From assembly GCA_000987045.1 (NCBI GenBank), contig LAKY01000008.1:72312-136311 (forward strand): DNA of 64,000 nt. The letters run 5' to 3'. The position numbers and the translations under genes were made by a program. The notes under the pieces were generated by a model. The model was given only the letters and a program-made list of their open reading frames with translations, did no database searches and was not told the DNA's origin. The stretch is from Clostridiales bacterium PH28_bin88. GTDB taxonomy: Bacteria; Bacillota; PH28-bin88. This document shows, one piece after another, positions 8,927 through 16,973 of the stretch; the stretch's first letter is position 1; the number at the start of each line of letters is the position of its first letter.

Positions 8927-11900
8927 TTATTTGTTTCTGAGTTCCTGGATGAACGGGCAGTCGTCAGCGGGATCAAGTATTTCGAGGAAAGCCTCCGTAT
9001 GCTCTTCTTGCGATGCAACGCCATCCAATACCTCGAATAGCTCACCCAGCGCCTTCATGGATCCCGGGGTAACACTGGTGAGCTGGATGCGGATGCTGCC
9101 ACCCTCCGGGAGCTTGAGGTCCACCAGGTCCATGCTGTCAATGGTGGACTTGGCGCCCCGGTTATAGATGCCCCCCAACCGCCGCAGCAGCGGGAGCAGC
9201 TTCTCAGCCCCTTCTTTGCCCCCGAGGGTAAGTCCGCGGCGACCGGCGGTGACCCACCCCAGCTCGGCCGCCTTGGCCGGCGAGACCAGTACATCGCCAG
9301 ACTGGGGGGTGTAAAGGGCGGCGCCGGCCCCATGGATGAGATCAGGTTTTTCCTGCTGGTCCGGCGTACCATGGTAGGCAAACAGGCGGCCATTCTTGAC
9401 AAGCGTCACTACGGCTTCCTGGAAATCCTTGGGCGGAATCTCTCCGTATTGCTCGGCCAGGTTGTCCGATACCTCGCGCACCGTAGCAACCCCACTCCGG
9501 CCAATCACATAGATGAGGCCGTCACGCACCTTAACCGGATCGACCGTATGGGTTTTGGTCCAACCGCGCTGGTTCGCACCCTGCACGGTAACCAGGCTGT
9601 ATCCCGTCCCGGACAGGTTGACCCCCATGGGGATGTCGTTCTCCCGGTGGTAGAACTCTCCCGGTTTCACGCTATCCACAGCACCCATGCGGAAGGCGCA
9701 CCATACACCTTTCTGGACCCCGGCTCTGATAATTTGCTCCAAAATTCCGGGCGTCTCCAGCACCGGCCAACTGCGTACGCAGGAGAAGTGCTGGCGTAGT
9801 TTTTCCAGGGTGACGGTGTCGCCGTGCTCAAAGAAGAGTTTGCTCAAGTTCAAAAGGTCCGCCTGGGTAGTGTTGTTGCTGGTAAGAAGCTTGCCGTCCT
9901 TGAGCAAGGTCTCACGGATTTGCTCGATAAAGGGCAGCCCGCCCTCGCCACCGGCTGTCTTGATCTCCTTCCGGACGATATGCCCCGCTGTGGAAGGGTA
10001 ATACAGGCCCGTATAGATGCTTGAAACGGCGGTAAGCAATGCCTGCTCGCGCTCAGTTTTACGTTTGCGGAAATCCGCGTCCTCCAGCCGGCGGGGATTG
10101 ACACCGTAGCTCTGTGGCTTTTCAATCAAGACGCGCATGGCCTCAACCTGACGGGCGATACTCTCGATGCGCTGCCGGGCGTCTTGCGCCTGGCCCTGGA
10201 GGAGCTTCTCCAATTCGTTCGTTCCTTTTACAGTGGCGGTTTCGGGAACAAGTAGAAAGATGATGTTCTGTTGCTCCCTGGGCTTATTCACACCCCTGGT
10301 GGTCACCACGGCCTCTACATCGACGCTTTCGGCGGTCAGTGAAACAACTCCCAGCACAGGCCTCCCCTTGCCGTCGGGTAAATGCTCCGGTAAGGAAACA
10401 TCGTGTTCTATGTGGAAAAGGTCAGTTTTTCCGGTTACCACCTTGCGTGCCGTTGCCTCGAGCAGGCTGTTGACCTGGTCTGACTTTAAAGTCCTGCGGA
10501 TCCTGGCGAGGACGCTGTTAATAGTCGGCTCTTCGCTGGCAAAGTATTTGCCCTGCTCGTACCGGAGGTAAAAGGCGCTTTCATTGATCTCCTCAATGGC
10601 CGTGCGCACCTGTGGCGGCGTGAGACCGGGAAAAGACACACAAAACAGCGCTTCCGGCTCGGTAAGGCCGAAGATTTTGGAATCCAGGCCCTCCTCGCGG
10701 CCCACCAGGCTGTGCAGAAAGATAGTCTTCCAGGTATACTCGTAAAGAGGATGGCCCTCCGGGTGCGGGTTCTTCTGGTCGGCAAGTTCCGCGTTGCTGC
10801 GGCCGCCCTCGAGGGCGCCGGTATCGACGCTGCCTACATCGGCGTTAAGGACGAGTAGCAGGTCTGAACTGCCTGTGCGGCCAAGGATCTCATTGACCAC
10901 ACGATCCGAGCGCAGGTCCAGGTGACAGTCGTGGATCATGGGCATGTCCTGCTGTTTCAGCCACAGGCTGCGCACAGCCAGGGCCAGCACCCGGAGTACG
11001 CCGCGCGTGCCCTGGAAGTTCTCAGCGTTAGCAAGCTTCTTATTAAGGAAGTCCACCAGAGTCGGGTGAAACGGGTAGTTGGCGATCATCCGGCCCTTGA
11101 AATCCTCGCTGGCAGCCTCGTCCGGCAGCATGTTGGCGTTCCGGCGGTACATCTGCATGTATTCCTCAGCGGCGGCTCTGGCAGCATCGCGGTTTACGGA
11201 TAAGAACAGCCGCTTGGCAAGTACGGATGAGATCTCGGCGGCGTGTACCGGCGTAATCTGGACGGCGTCACGGGCCACCACGCTGGCCACGCCCCTTACG
11301 GCTTTTTCGCCAATCCCCAGAGCGTCGTCTTCGCTCACCTCTTCGCCTCGCACCTGGGCAATGAGTTTCGCCAAAAGCTCCGTTTGTCTGGCAAAGGCAT
11401 CCGTTGCGCTGGCCAGTGTGAGGATGACCGCAATCCCAGGATGGTTACGGGCATAACCGTGCAGCCCCATGAGAAAGGCAGCGAGCTGGCTCGCCCCATC
11501 GGGCCGAGCCGCTTCAAGCCGCGCCGCGTATTGCGCCAGCTCATCCAGCATGATGATGGCCTTTCGCCCTCCCAGCACCCTTTCAAAATACGTTTTGCCG
11601 GGCGCGGCATAGGAGTTGGCCTCGTCTTCCACTTCACGGTAAAGGCTCTCTCCACCGATTTGATAGGCAATCTCACCCCAGAGGGTATAGGGCACCAGCG
11701 CATTACCTTTAGGCTTATGCACCGGAATCTCGTCGCCCGCCACGCCGACGACAGCGACTGAACCGGGCTCCGAGAGAAGCTTCGGGTCAAGAATGTTTTG
11801 TACGATGTCACGCAGTTCCGTACCTCTATAGGCGATGTGGGTACAGGCGATCAGCGTGTGGGTCTTACCGCCTCCAAAAGCTGTTTCCAACCGGTGGATA

Positions 11901-12145
11901 GCTGGGACTGTCATGTCACCCGCGACCCGGCCAAAAACTTCCGACAGAGTCAACCGGAGACCCTGAGTCGGGTAGGTGGCTTCACGGAAAAAGAGTTCCG
12001 CGTTGGTGTAAATGCTGTCGATGACACCCCGACCGGTATGGTAATATTCGATGATCGGGCTGAGCGACGCCGTGAAGACCTCAGGGTTAAAAGTACCTGC
12101 CAGGATCTCGGGTCGCGGCTGGCATGTGTCTCGTACCGATTTCAC
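8927..12145 (-). CDS. DUF499 P-loop ATPase (COG1483-like)
   Basis: 1072 aa. The N-terminal ATPase has Walker A AFGGGKTHTL (GGGKTHT at 91-97) and Walker B AIIMLDELAQYAA (Asp201-Glu202), both matching the DUF499 family of large AAA+-like ATPases. The rest is a long, mostly helical region; the last ~150 residues include winged-helix-like stretches. Genes of this family are found beside DUF1156 methylases and SNF2 helicases in defence islands, and the large BREX ATPase BrxC/PglY fills a comparable role. The start is GTG with an AGGAGG site. It is the first large gene of the operon, 17 nt after the AbrB-like gene. The ATPase is well supported; its mechanical role, such as remodelling or sensing DNA ends, is inference. 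Confidence 0.85.
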   Translation of the reverse strand: MKSVRDTCQPRPEILAGTFNPEVFTASLSPIIEYYHTGRGVIDSIYTNAELFFREATYPTQGLRLTLSEVFGRVAGDMTVPAIHRLETAFGGGKTHTLIACTHIAYRGTELRDIVQNILDPKLLSEPGSVAVVGVAGDEIPVHKPKGNALVPYTLWGEIAYQIGGESLYREVEDEANSYAAPGKTYFERVLGGRKAIIMLDELAQYAARLEAARPDGASQLAAFLMGLHGYARNHPGIAVILTLASATDAFARQTELLAKLIAQVRGEEVSEDDALGIGEKAVRGVASVVARDAVQITPVHAAEISSVLAKRLFLSVNRDAARAAAEEYMQMYRRNANMLPDEAASEDFKGRMIANYPFHPTLVDFLNKKLANAENFQGTRGVLRVLALAVRSLWLKQQDMPMIHDCHLDLRSDRVVNEILGRTGSSDLLLVLNADVGSVDTGALEGGRSNAELADQKNPHPEGHPLYEYTWKTIFLHSLVGREEGLDSKIFGLTEPEALFCVSFPGLTPPQVRTAIEEINESAFYLRYEQGKYFASEEPTINSVLARIRRTLKSDQVNSLLEATARKVVTGKTDLFHIEHDVSLPEHLPDGKGRPVLGVVSLTAESVDVEAVVTTRGVNKPREQQNIIFLLVPETATVKGTNELEKLLQGQAQDARQRIESIARQVEAMRVLIEKPQSYGVNPRRLEDADFRKRKTEREQALLTAVSSIYTGLYYPSTAGHIVRKEIKTAGGEGGLPFIEQIRETLLKDGKLLTSNNTTQADLLNLSKLFFEHGDTVTLEKLRQHFSCVRSWPVLETPGILEQIIRAGVQKGVWCAFRMGAVDSVKPGEFYHRENDIPMGVNLSGTGYSLVTVQGANQRGWTKTHTVDPVKVRDGLIYVIGRSGVATVREVSDNLAEQYGEIPPKDFQEAVVTLVKNGRLFAYHGTPDQQEKPDLIHGAGAALYTPQSGDVLVSPAKAAELGWVTAGRRGLTLGGKEGAEKLLPLLRRLGGIYNRGAKSTIDSMDLVDLKLPEGGSIRIQLTSVTPGSMKALGELFEVLDGVASQEEHTEAFLEILDPADDCPFIQELRNK

Positions 12146-12162
12146 AGTTCATCCTCCTGTTC

Positions 12163-12390
12163 TCATCCCCTAGCCAAAGACGTGGGAACTGTGCCTATTT
12201 CCCGGTCTGGGCTCTGGTCGTTTTTCTTGCCCGCGGCAACAATTATTGCCTTCTCCAAAACAACCCTGCCACCCGGCTCCAATTTAAGCAAAACCCGGTC
12301 ACCCTCGTCTAATTCAAGAGCAGCCCGAATTTCCTTTGGCAATGTCATCTGACCTTTTGGTCCTACTTTAGGCGTATAAAGTTTGGCCAA
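12163..12390 (-). CDS. AbrB/SpoVT-type DNA-binding protein
   Basis: 75 aa from a TTG with AGGTG six bases upstream; an in-frame GTG nine bases earlier has no proper spacing. The stretch KVGPKGQMTLPKEIRAAL followed by GDRVLLKLEPGGRVVL is the swapped-hairpin AbrB fold used by transition-state regulators and antitoxins. The C-terminal ~25 residues are polar and probably disordered. As the first gene of the DUF499/DUF1156 operon it is a good candidate for its autoregulator. Two 11-bp direct repeats lie about 40-60 bp upstream of the start. A stand-alone antitoxin role is less likely because no toxin gene is adjacent. Confidence 0.8.
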   Translation of the reverse strand: MAKLYTPKVGPKGQMTLPKEIRAALELDEGDRVLLKLEPGGRVVLEKAIIVAAGKKNDQSPDREIGTVPTSLARG

Positions 12391-12399
12391 ATAAATCAC

Positions 12400-12789
12400 C
12401 TACCAGGAAAATTGGATTATGGATATTCTACCCAATTCTTGCCCAATTCGCCAAGACTCAACCAAATTCCTGCTGAAATAATGTAAAAGCCCGAAGATTA
12501 GCGGCCATTCCTTCCTCAGTCATTCTGATAGCTCAGGTACCTGTTCCGCGAGTGTGCCGGTCGATCCAATCACCGGAATGGCTACTTCCCCAAATCAAAT
12601 AAAGAAAGACAGGATCTCTAGTCCTGCCTCAAAATGTATATCTCTTCACTTCCTCCACGGAATCTGAGTTTTTCAAGGCTTCCCGACACGACGCGTGTTA
12701 CCGCATCCTGGGCATACAGTTTATTCCATAGTATAAGTGATCAACGGTGATCAATTTACCCCTATGTCCCACACGGGCATGGGGGCTTT
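12400..12789. other. intergenic region upstream of the defence operon
   Basis: No convincing gene on either strand. It holds the 11-bp direct repeats near the operon start, a weak sigma-A-like pair on the minus strand (TTGGCG, 18 nt, TAGAAT), and at about 12750-12790 an interrupted GC stem (CCCC, ATG and CCC pairing with GGG, CAT and GGGG) followed by CTTTTT on the plus strand. The stem lies just past the stop of the MNT gene. Its T-tract faces the plus strand, where I see no gene to terminate. Confidence 0.5.
12428..12449 (-). promoter_or_regulatory. pair of 11-bp direct repeats, candidate operator
   Basis: On the minus strand GAATTGGGCAA is followed immediately by GAATTGGGTAG (9 of 11 identical). 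The pair overlaps the weak sigma-A-like promoter upstream of the AbrB-like gene, as expected for an autoregulatory operator. The role is inferred from position. Confidence 0.35.
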
Positions 12790-13131
12790 TTACATCCTGT
12801 ATTCGGTGGTTTCCGGCTGGGTCAAGATGTCTCGCAAGAAGCTGGCTGGGGAAAGTTTATGCAAATCAATTTCTTCGGGTGTATAGCCCCTGGCCTCTAC
12901 CGGCTCCATAATCCTGGCTGCCGCCCGGCCAAGGATTTCCGCCCGTTCCCGCAGATTCAGACCGGCAAAATCATTCGAAATGATCAACAAGTCAATGTCA
13001 CTGTCATCACTGGCCGTACCTTTAGCCTGGGAACCAAAGAGCAATGCCCTCTGTACACGTATCCCGAACTGGCCGAGAACGTTAAGGTACGAAGCTATTA
13101 CTTCTTTAAGTTCTCGTTGTTTCTTAGCCAT
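12790..13131 (-). CDS. MNT-type minimal nucleotidyltransferase (antitoxin-like)
   Basis: 113 aa. The nucleotidyltransferase signature GS-x10-D-x-D is intact (GSQAKG...DSDIDL, about residues 33-47), preceded by the usual RALLF strand. Proteins of this size pair with HEPN proteins; in characterised pairs the MNT partner adenylylates and silences the HEPN RNase. The start overlaps the upstream HEPN gene by 34 nt, the order expected for such a module. The reaction here is inferred from that family knowledge. Confidence 0.85.
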   Translation of the reverse strand: MAKKQRELKEVIASYLNVLGQFGIRVQRALLFGSQAKGTASDDSDIDLLIISNDFAGLNLRERAEILGRAAARIMEPVEARGYTPEEIDLHKLSPASFLRDILTQPETTEYRM

Positions 13132-13490
13132 TCTATCACCTGCTCCGCACGTTTGAGATACTGATTCGCCACCAACCTGGGATAGGCAGCTATCAGGTTG
13201 TTAAGGTCTTCCGGGTATCTGATAGTCCCGGCAACAGAGTTTAACTCTCCGATGAACAGCCTCATTTCTTCTGGTGGTTCTACACCCGCCAAATCAACAA
13301 GACGAATGAGGTTATGGATTTTTGGAGGAGACTGGCCCATTATCTCGCTTACCAATGCTTTCAGCGTCTTCTCTACCGCCAGGTGCGCGAAGTAAATTGT
13401 GTAGACGTACCGCTTTACGCGAAACATGCTACGGGCAGTCGCGAGATCGTAATCGGCAGATGCTAGCCAGTTCTCGGTTTCTGGATTCAC
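13098..13490 (-). CDS. HEPN domain protein (partner of the MNT gene)
   Basis: 130 aa from a GTG start. It shows the four-helix HEPN layout of the COG2250/COG1895 type: NWLASADYDLATARSMF, then YFAHLAVEKTLKAL, then an IHNL turn and TIRYPED. The canonical RNase motif Rx4-6H of toxic HEPN proteins is not evident, so this may be a substrate-recognition or inactive HEPN protein rather than a nuclease. The 3' end overlaps the MNT gene. Together they are a two-gene toxin-antitoxin-like module next to the defence operon. Confidence 0.8.
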   Translation of the reverse strand: MNPETENWLASADYDLATARSMFRVKRYVYTIYFAHLAVEKTLKALVSEIMGQSPPKIHNLIRLVDLAGVEPPEEMRLFIGELNSVAGTIRYPEDLNNLIAAYPRLVANQYLKRAEQVIEWLRNNENLKK

Positions 13491-13792
13491 GTTAATCGTA
13501 ACTCCTTACCCATATTCTTACACCCATATTGATTGCTTAATCGGGACAGTAACCGAATTTCACGCTTATGCCTCGATGACGGTCAACCTGCCCTACTCTA
13601 CCAAAATTCTAACATGCGCCAGGGGAATGGGGCAATATTTTTCAAACACTTAAGGGATTGGCAATAGAGACCGCCCCAAACGGGATGCTCTTTTAAAGGA
13701 AAAGGCTGCCCACAAAATGGACAACCTGTTACGAAAAAAGGATCTTAATTTTTTGTCTAACCTACTGCATTACCGTTGCATTACTTTCCGAT
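13491..13792. other. intergenic region between HEPN-MNT and the tRNA operon
   Basis: No gene seen. The HEPN-proximal end has an AAGGAG site and a short direct repeat (AATATGGGT twice on the minus strand). The rest is unremarkable AT-rich sequence. Confidence 0.5.
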
Positions 13793-13793
13793 C

Positions 13794-13824
13794 AAAAAAG
13801 GTCTCGCGATCCCGCGAGGCCTTG
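13794..13824 (-). terminator. Rho-independent terminator of the tRNA operon
   Basis: On the minus strand a stem of nine pairs (GGCCTCGCG with CGCGAGACC, one G-T pair) with a short GGAT loop is followed by TTTTTT. It lies directly after tRNA-Thr, the last gene of the operon. Confidence 0.85.
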
Positions 13825-13831
13825 ATTTTAC

Positions 13832-13907
13832 TGGAGCCCATAACCGGGATTGAACCGGTGACCTCCGCCTTACCAAGGCGACGCTCTACCTACTGAGCTA
13901 TATGGGC
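13832..13907 (-). tRNA. tRNA-Thr (GGU anticodon)
   Basis: The cloverleaf is complete: acceptor GCCCATA pairs with TATGGGC, the anticodon loop TTGGTAA gives GGT, the T-loop is TTCAATC, and the 3' CCA is encoded. It is the third and last tRNA of a Tyr-fMet-Thr operon. Confidence 0.93.
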
Positions 13908-13908
13908 A

Positions 13909-13984
<76 letters not shown>

Positions 13985-14083
13985 TCAGGATGCAAGATGC
14001 ATGACGCAGGATTTTTTGTCGGAATTCGCCGGGCGAATTCCTTCAACTTCTTGCCTCTTGCTTCTTGCCTCTTATTTCTTGAA
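13985..14083. repeat. palindromic repeat element, copy 1 (R1)
   Basis: About 100 nt between tRNA-Tyr and tRNA-fMet. The core is an inverted repeat (GGAATTCGCC facing GGGCGAATTCC), flanked by purine-rich GCAAGA-type repeats on one side and their complement (CTTCTTGCCTCTTGCTTCTTGCC) on the other. Copies R2 (15703-15812) and R3 (63824-63936) have the same architecture. Being inside a tRNA operon it must be transcribed and removed by tRNA processing. Confidence 0.7.
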
Positions 14084-14168
<85 letters not shown>

Positions 14169-14204
14169 ACGATATATGCGCCAGCCTCCCGACTGACAAA
14201 AGCT

Positions 14205-14234
14205 ATTATAACATTACCCGGTAGACCCCGTCAA
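14205..14234 (-). promoter_or_regulatory. sigma-A promoter of the tRNA operon
   Basis: TTGACG, an 18-nt spacer, then TATAAT on the minus strand, placed about 40 nt upstream of tRNA-Tyr. Confidence 0.8.
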
Positions 14235-14331
14235 GGGGCTGATGAAGACTAACTTCAGGTAAATACCGGCATAATTCGATAATCATCAGAGGAAGGAAGG
14301 TTCAGGCAAGGGACTTCCCGGCGGCAGAGTA

Positions 14332-14353
14332 GAGGGCCGGAAGTCCGGCCCTC
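14332..14353 (-). terminator. strong hairpin after sigH
   Basis: A perfect 9-bp GC-rich stem (GAGGGCCGG / CCGGCCCTC) with a 4-nt loop lies 10 nt past the sigH stop. No T-run follows, so termination is plausible but atypical. Confidence 0.5.
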
Positions 14354-14363
14354 TAATAACCTC

Positions 14364-15011
14364 TTAGCATCCGTCCCGCTTTTCCAGGTAGCGCTCCAGC
14401 TTCCGCTTGACCCGCTGCAGTGCGTTGTCGATGGACTTTACGTGACGCTTCAGGTCCACCGCAATCTCCTGATAGGACTTGCCTTCCAGGTATGACATCA
14501 GGACCTGCCATTCCAGGGAACTCAGGATTTCTCCCATCTTTTCCTCGATATCATCAAATTCTTCCCGGCTGATAATCAACTCTTCCGGGTCTGTCACCTT
14601 GGAGCCGGAAATCACGTCCAGCAAGGTACGGTCCGAATCCTCGTCATAAATCGGTTTATTTAATGATACATATGAGTTCAACGGTATATGCTTTTGCCGG
14701 GTAGCGGTCTTGATGGCCGTAATGATCTGGCGAGTTATACAAAGCTCGGCAAATGCCCGGAACGAAGACAGTTTATCGCCCCGAAAATCCCTGATGGCTT
14801 TGTAAAGGCCGATCATCCCTTCCTGGATGATATCCTCCCGGTCAGCGCCGATTAAGAAATATGACCGGGCTTTCGCCCGCACAAAGTTTTTATACTTGTT
14901 AATTAAATACTCCTGGGCAATATCGTCGCCTTCCTGTGCCAGTTCTACGATATCTTCGTCGACCATTACCTCGTAGACATCGCAAGTTTCCCGCTGGACG
15001 TTGATGCTCAT
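14364..15011 (-). CDS. sigH: RNA polymerase sigma-H factor
   Basis: 215 aa, the usual length for SigH (Spo0H). Region 2 is clear (YLINKYKNFVRAKARSYFLIG, then EDIIQEGMIGLYKAIRDF), and region 4 has the helix-turn-helix SYQEIAVDLKRHVKSIDNAL. SigH directs transition-phase and early sporulation or competence transcription in Firmicutes. The ATG start has a GGAGGCG site. It lies downstream of yacP, as in Bacillus and Clostridia, but has its own promoter just past the yacP stop. A strong hairpin follows the gene. Confidence 0.95.
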   Translation of the reverse strand: MSINVQRETCDVYEVMVDEDIVELAQEGDDIAQEYLINKYKNFVRAKARSYFLIGADREDIIQEGMIGLYKAIRDFRGDKLSSFRAFAELCITRQIITAIKTATRQKHIPLNSYVSLNKPIYDEDSDRTLLDVISGSKVTDPEELIISREEFDDIEEKMGEILSSLEWQVLMSYLEGKSYQEIAVDLKRHVKSIDNALQRVKRKLERYLEKRDGC

Positions 15012-15144
15012 GACATCGCCTCCACATCTGTGATTTAAAAACTCGGCCTGATGCGATTATGCTTAACGCTACGGGCGTCGCACACGATAATATTCTATGG
15101 AGGCAAACCCTGCAATAGACCTGTTTGTCCAGTTCACAAGAGTA

Positions 15145-15173
15145 ATTATACAGGAAAAAGAACTATCAATCAA
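15145..15173 (-). promoter_or_regulatory. sigma-A-type promoter upstream of sigH
   Basis: TTGATT, a 17-nt spacer and TATAAT on the minus strand, immediately downstream of the yacP stop and about 130 nt before the sigH start. It suggests sigH can be expressed independently of the cysE operon. Confidence 0.65.
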
Positions 15174-15176
15174 GGG

Positions 15177-15686
15177 TTACTTCCCTCTCCGCCAGTGCTC
15201 CAAAGTTTCCCGCATCCTTTCTGTCAGGTGCATGTCCAGCGGCCGTCGCTCACGCCCTCGCTTCCCGGCATTCTCTTTGGCCTCGGCGGTAACAAGTTGC
15301 ACCATCCGGTACAGTTCCCTGGCTGATAACCTTAGCGCTCCCTTCCCCATTACCACCCGCTGTTCGGCCCAATCCGAGGTGGCCACCGACACCACCGCCT
15401 CCGGAGGCAACTGGCCTACCAGGCGCTCGATAACCGAATCCGCGGTTTCACCTTCCCGGGAGAAGATTACCTCTACACCACCGACATGTTCCCGGCTCCC
15501 TGCACTACCTTTAACCAGGTGCGCATCAAAGACTACCACCACCCGGTTGCCCCTGAGGGCCTGGAAGTTGCCCATGATCTCCACCAACTTGTCCCTGGCG
15601 TGTTCGAGGCTCTGTTCCTGTAACGCGGCCAGCTCCGGCCAGCCGTTCATGATGTTATAACCGTCCACGATGAGGTAGTCTTCCAC
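15177..15686 (-). CDS. yacP: NYN/PIN-like endoribonuclease, YacP/Rae1 family
   Basis: 169 aa from a GTG start. The NYN fold begins with YLIVDGYNIMNGW, carrying the catalytic Asp-Gly-Tyr-Asn, followed by VVVVFDAH near residue 50 and VATSDWAEQ near residue 105, the acidic positions of the active site. In Bacillus subtilis the family member Rae1 cleaves mRNA in the ribosomal A site. The last gene of the cysE-cysS-mrnC-rlmB-yacP operon; the repeat R2 separates it from rlmB. Confidence 0.9.
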   Translation of the reverse strand: MEDYLIVDGYNIMNGWPELAALQEQSLEHARDKLVEIMGNFQALRGNRVVVVFDAHLVKGSAGSREHVGGVEVIFSREGETADSVIERLVGQLPPEAVVSVATSDWAEQRVVMGKGALRLSARELYRMVQLVTAEAKENAGKRGRERRPLDMHLTERMRETLEHWRRGK

Positions 15687-15702
15687 GATGCACCACCTTT
15701 AT

Positions 15703-15812
15703 CAGGAAGCTAGAAGCAAGAAGCATGAAGCAGGAAACTTTAGGAAGGAATTGGCGAAGCCAATTCCAACAGGCAATCTTGCATCCTGCGTCTTGCCTCC
15801 GGCTTCTTGGCT
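15703..15812. repeat. palindromic repeat element, copy 2 (R2)
   Basis: A ~110-nt element between rlmB and yacP. The central perfect hairpin is GGAATTGGC-GAA-GCCAATTCC. The flanks are GAAGCAAGAAGCATGAAGCAGG on the left and the complementary TTGCATCCTGCGTCTTGCC on the right. It has the same architecture as R1 and R3. Confidence 0.75.
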
Positions 15813-15813
15813 A

Positions 15814-16563
15814 TTACCGCGCTTGCAGGCGTTGGCGTACTACCTCGTAAAGCATCACCGACGCCGCCACGGCCGCGTTTAGCGAGTTGATCTGTCCTTG
15901 CATGGGCAGGCGTACACAGTAATCGCACGTTTCTTTCACCAGCCGGCCCAGACCCTTCCCCTCACTGCCTATCACCAGCGCCAGGGAGCCTGTCAGATCC
16001 CTGTGCAAGTACAGGTCTTCCGCTTCCATGGCTGCGCCGACCACCCAGCACCCCTCTTTTTTTAAGTATTCCATGGTCTGTACCAGGTTGGCCACCCGGG
16101 CAACCGGCACGTACTCCACCGCGCCGGCGGACGCCTTGGCCACCGCCCCGGTAAGGGGTACGCTGTGTCGTTTGGTGATGACCACCCCGTGGGCTCCGGC
16201 GGCATCCGCGGTACGCAGGATGGCCCCCAGGTTATGGGGGTCCTCCAGTTCATCCAGCAGTACCAGCAAGGGTTCCTCTCCCCGCTGCCGGGCAATCGCC
16301 AGAATGTCATCCACCTCTACGTATTCCTTGGCAGCAGCCAGGGCAATTACCCCCTGGTGGCCGCGGGTGTGGGCGAGGGCATCCAATTTATTCCTGTCTA
16401 CCTGTTGGACGGGAATACCCCGGGCCCGCGCCAGGCTGTAAAGTTCTGAAAGCCCGCGGGGATTCACACCGGACCCGATCAGGATCTTGTTGATGGGTCG
16501 CCCGGACTTCAGGGCCTCCACCACCGGGTTTCGGCCTTCGATGGTATCGCTGGGAACTGTCAA
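15814..16563 (-). CDS. rlmB: 23S rRNA (guanosine-2'-O-)-methyltransferase RlmB / TrmH family
   Basis: 249 aa. The SPOUT knot motifs are clear: LLVLLDELEDPHNLGAILRTADAAG (motif 1, broken here for length as LDELEDPHNLGAILRT), then LVIGSEGKGLGRLV (motif 2) and RLPMQGQINSLNAAVAAS (motif 3). The N-terminal substrate-binding part begins IEGRNPVVEAL. It methylates the ribose of a guanosine in the peptidyl-transferase region of 23S rRNA (Gm2251 in E. coli). The TTG start overlaps the mrnC stop by 4 nt, so the genes are translationally coupled. Confidence 0.93.
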   Translation of the reverse strand: MTVPSDTIEGRNPVVEALKSGRPINKILIGSGVNPRGLSELYSLARARGIPVQQVDRNKLDALAHTRGHQGVIALAAAKEYVEVDDILAIARQRGEEPLLVLLDELEDPHNLGAILRTADAAGAHGVVITKRHSVPLTGAVAKASAGAVEYVPVARVANLVQTMEYLKKEGCWVVGAAMEAEDLYLHRDLTGSLALVIGSEGKGLGRLVKETCDYCVRLPMQGQINSLNAAVAASVMLYEVVRQRLQAR

Positions 16564-16973
16564 CCTCTTTCATCTCCATTCTGCTCCAGCAACCGGAAGA
16601 GCATGCTAAAGATGTGATCCAACCTCTCCCGCTCCCCTTTCAGGTAGAGATAGCCGATAAGAGTCTCCAGACCTGTGCTGTACCTGTACTCCACCACATC
16701 AGCGTTTCTGGGCACATGCCCCGGCTTGGCGTTACGACCCCGCCGGAGGACCCCCCGTTCCTCCTCGGAAAGCATTTCCGCCAGGTGGCGTACCATTTGG
16801 GCCTGGGTACTGGCCCGTACACAGGCCACCGCTTCATGGTGCAACTCGTGCATCCGGGTAACACCTTTAGACACCAAGTGGAGACGGGTATACAGCTCGT
16901 ATACCGCATCTCCCACATAAGCCAGTACCAGGGGAGGAAGTTGTTCAGGGGATGAGGGCAGGTTGATATTCAT
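16560..16973 (-). CDS. mrnC: mini-ribonuclease III
   Basis: 137 aa when started at the ATG that overlaps the cysS stop as ATGA; an in-frame GTG 12 nt earlier is possible. It is an RNase III domain without a dsRNA-binding domain: [18 protein letters not shown] carries the catalytic acidic motif, and [17 protein letters not shown] the second. In Bacillus subtilis this enzyme matures the 23S rRNA ends. That is relevant here because 23S rRNA in this window carries an inserted palindrome. Confidence 0.93.
   Translation of the reverse strand: MNINLPSSPEQLPPLVLAYVGDAVYELYTRLHLVSKGVTRMHELHHEAVACVRASTQAQMVRHLAEMLSEEERGVLRRGRNAKPGHVPRNADVVEYRYSTGLETLIGYLYLKGERERLDHIFSMLFRLLEQNGDERG

Noticed and set aside
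183..12399. Calling the left-hand operon BREX type 3 or DISARM outright
   Set aside because: The methylase, helicase and ATPase resemble parts of those systems, but PglZ, BrxL, BrxA/B, DrmA and DrmB are not in the window. The left edge cuts the region 183 nt after the last gene, so the set could be incomplete.
12750..12790. Terminator for a plus-strand transcript
   Set aside because: The GC stem followed by T's has the right shape, but no plus-strand gene or promoter leads to it. It may only be the mirror of a weak minus-strand hairpin behind the MNT gene.
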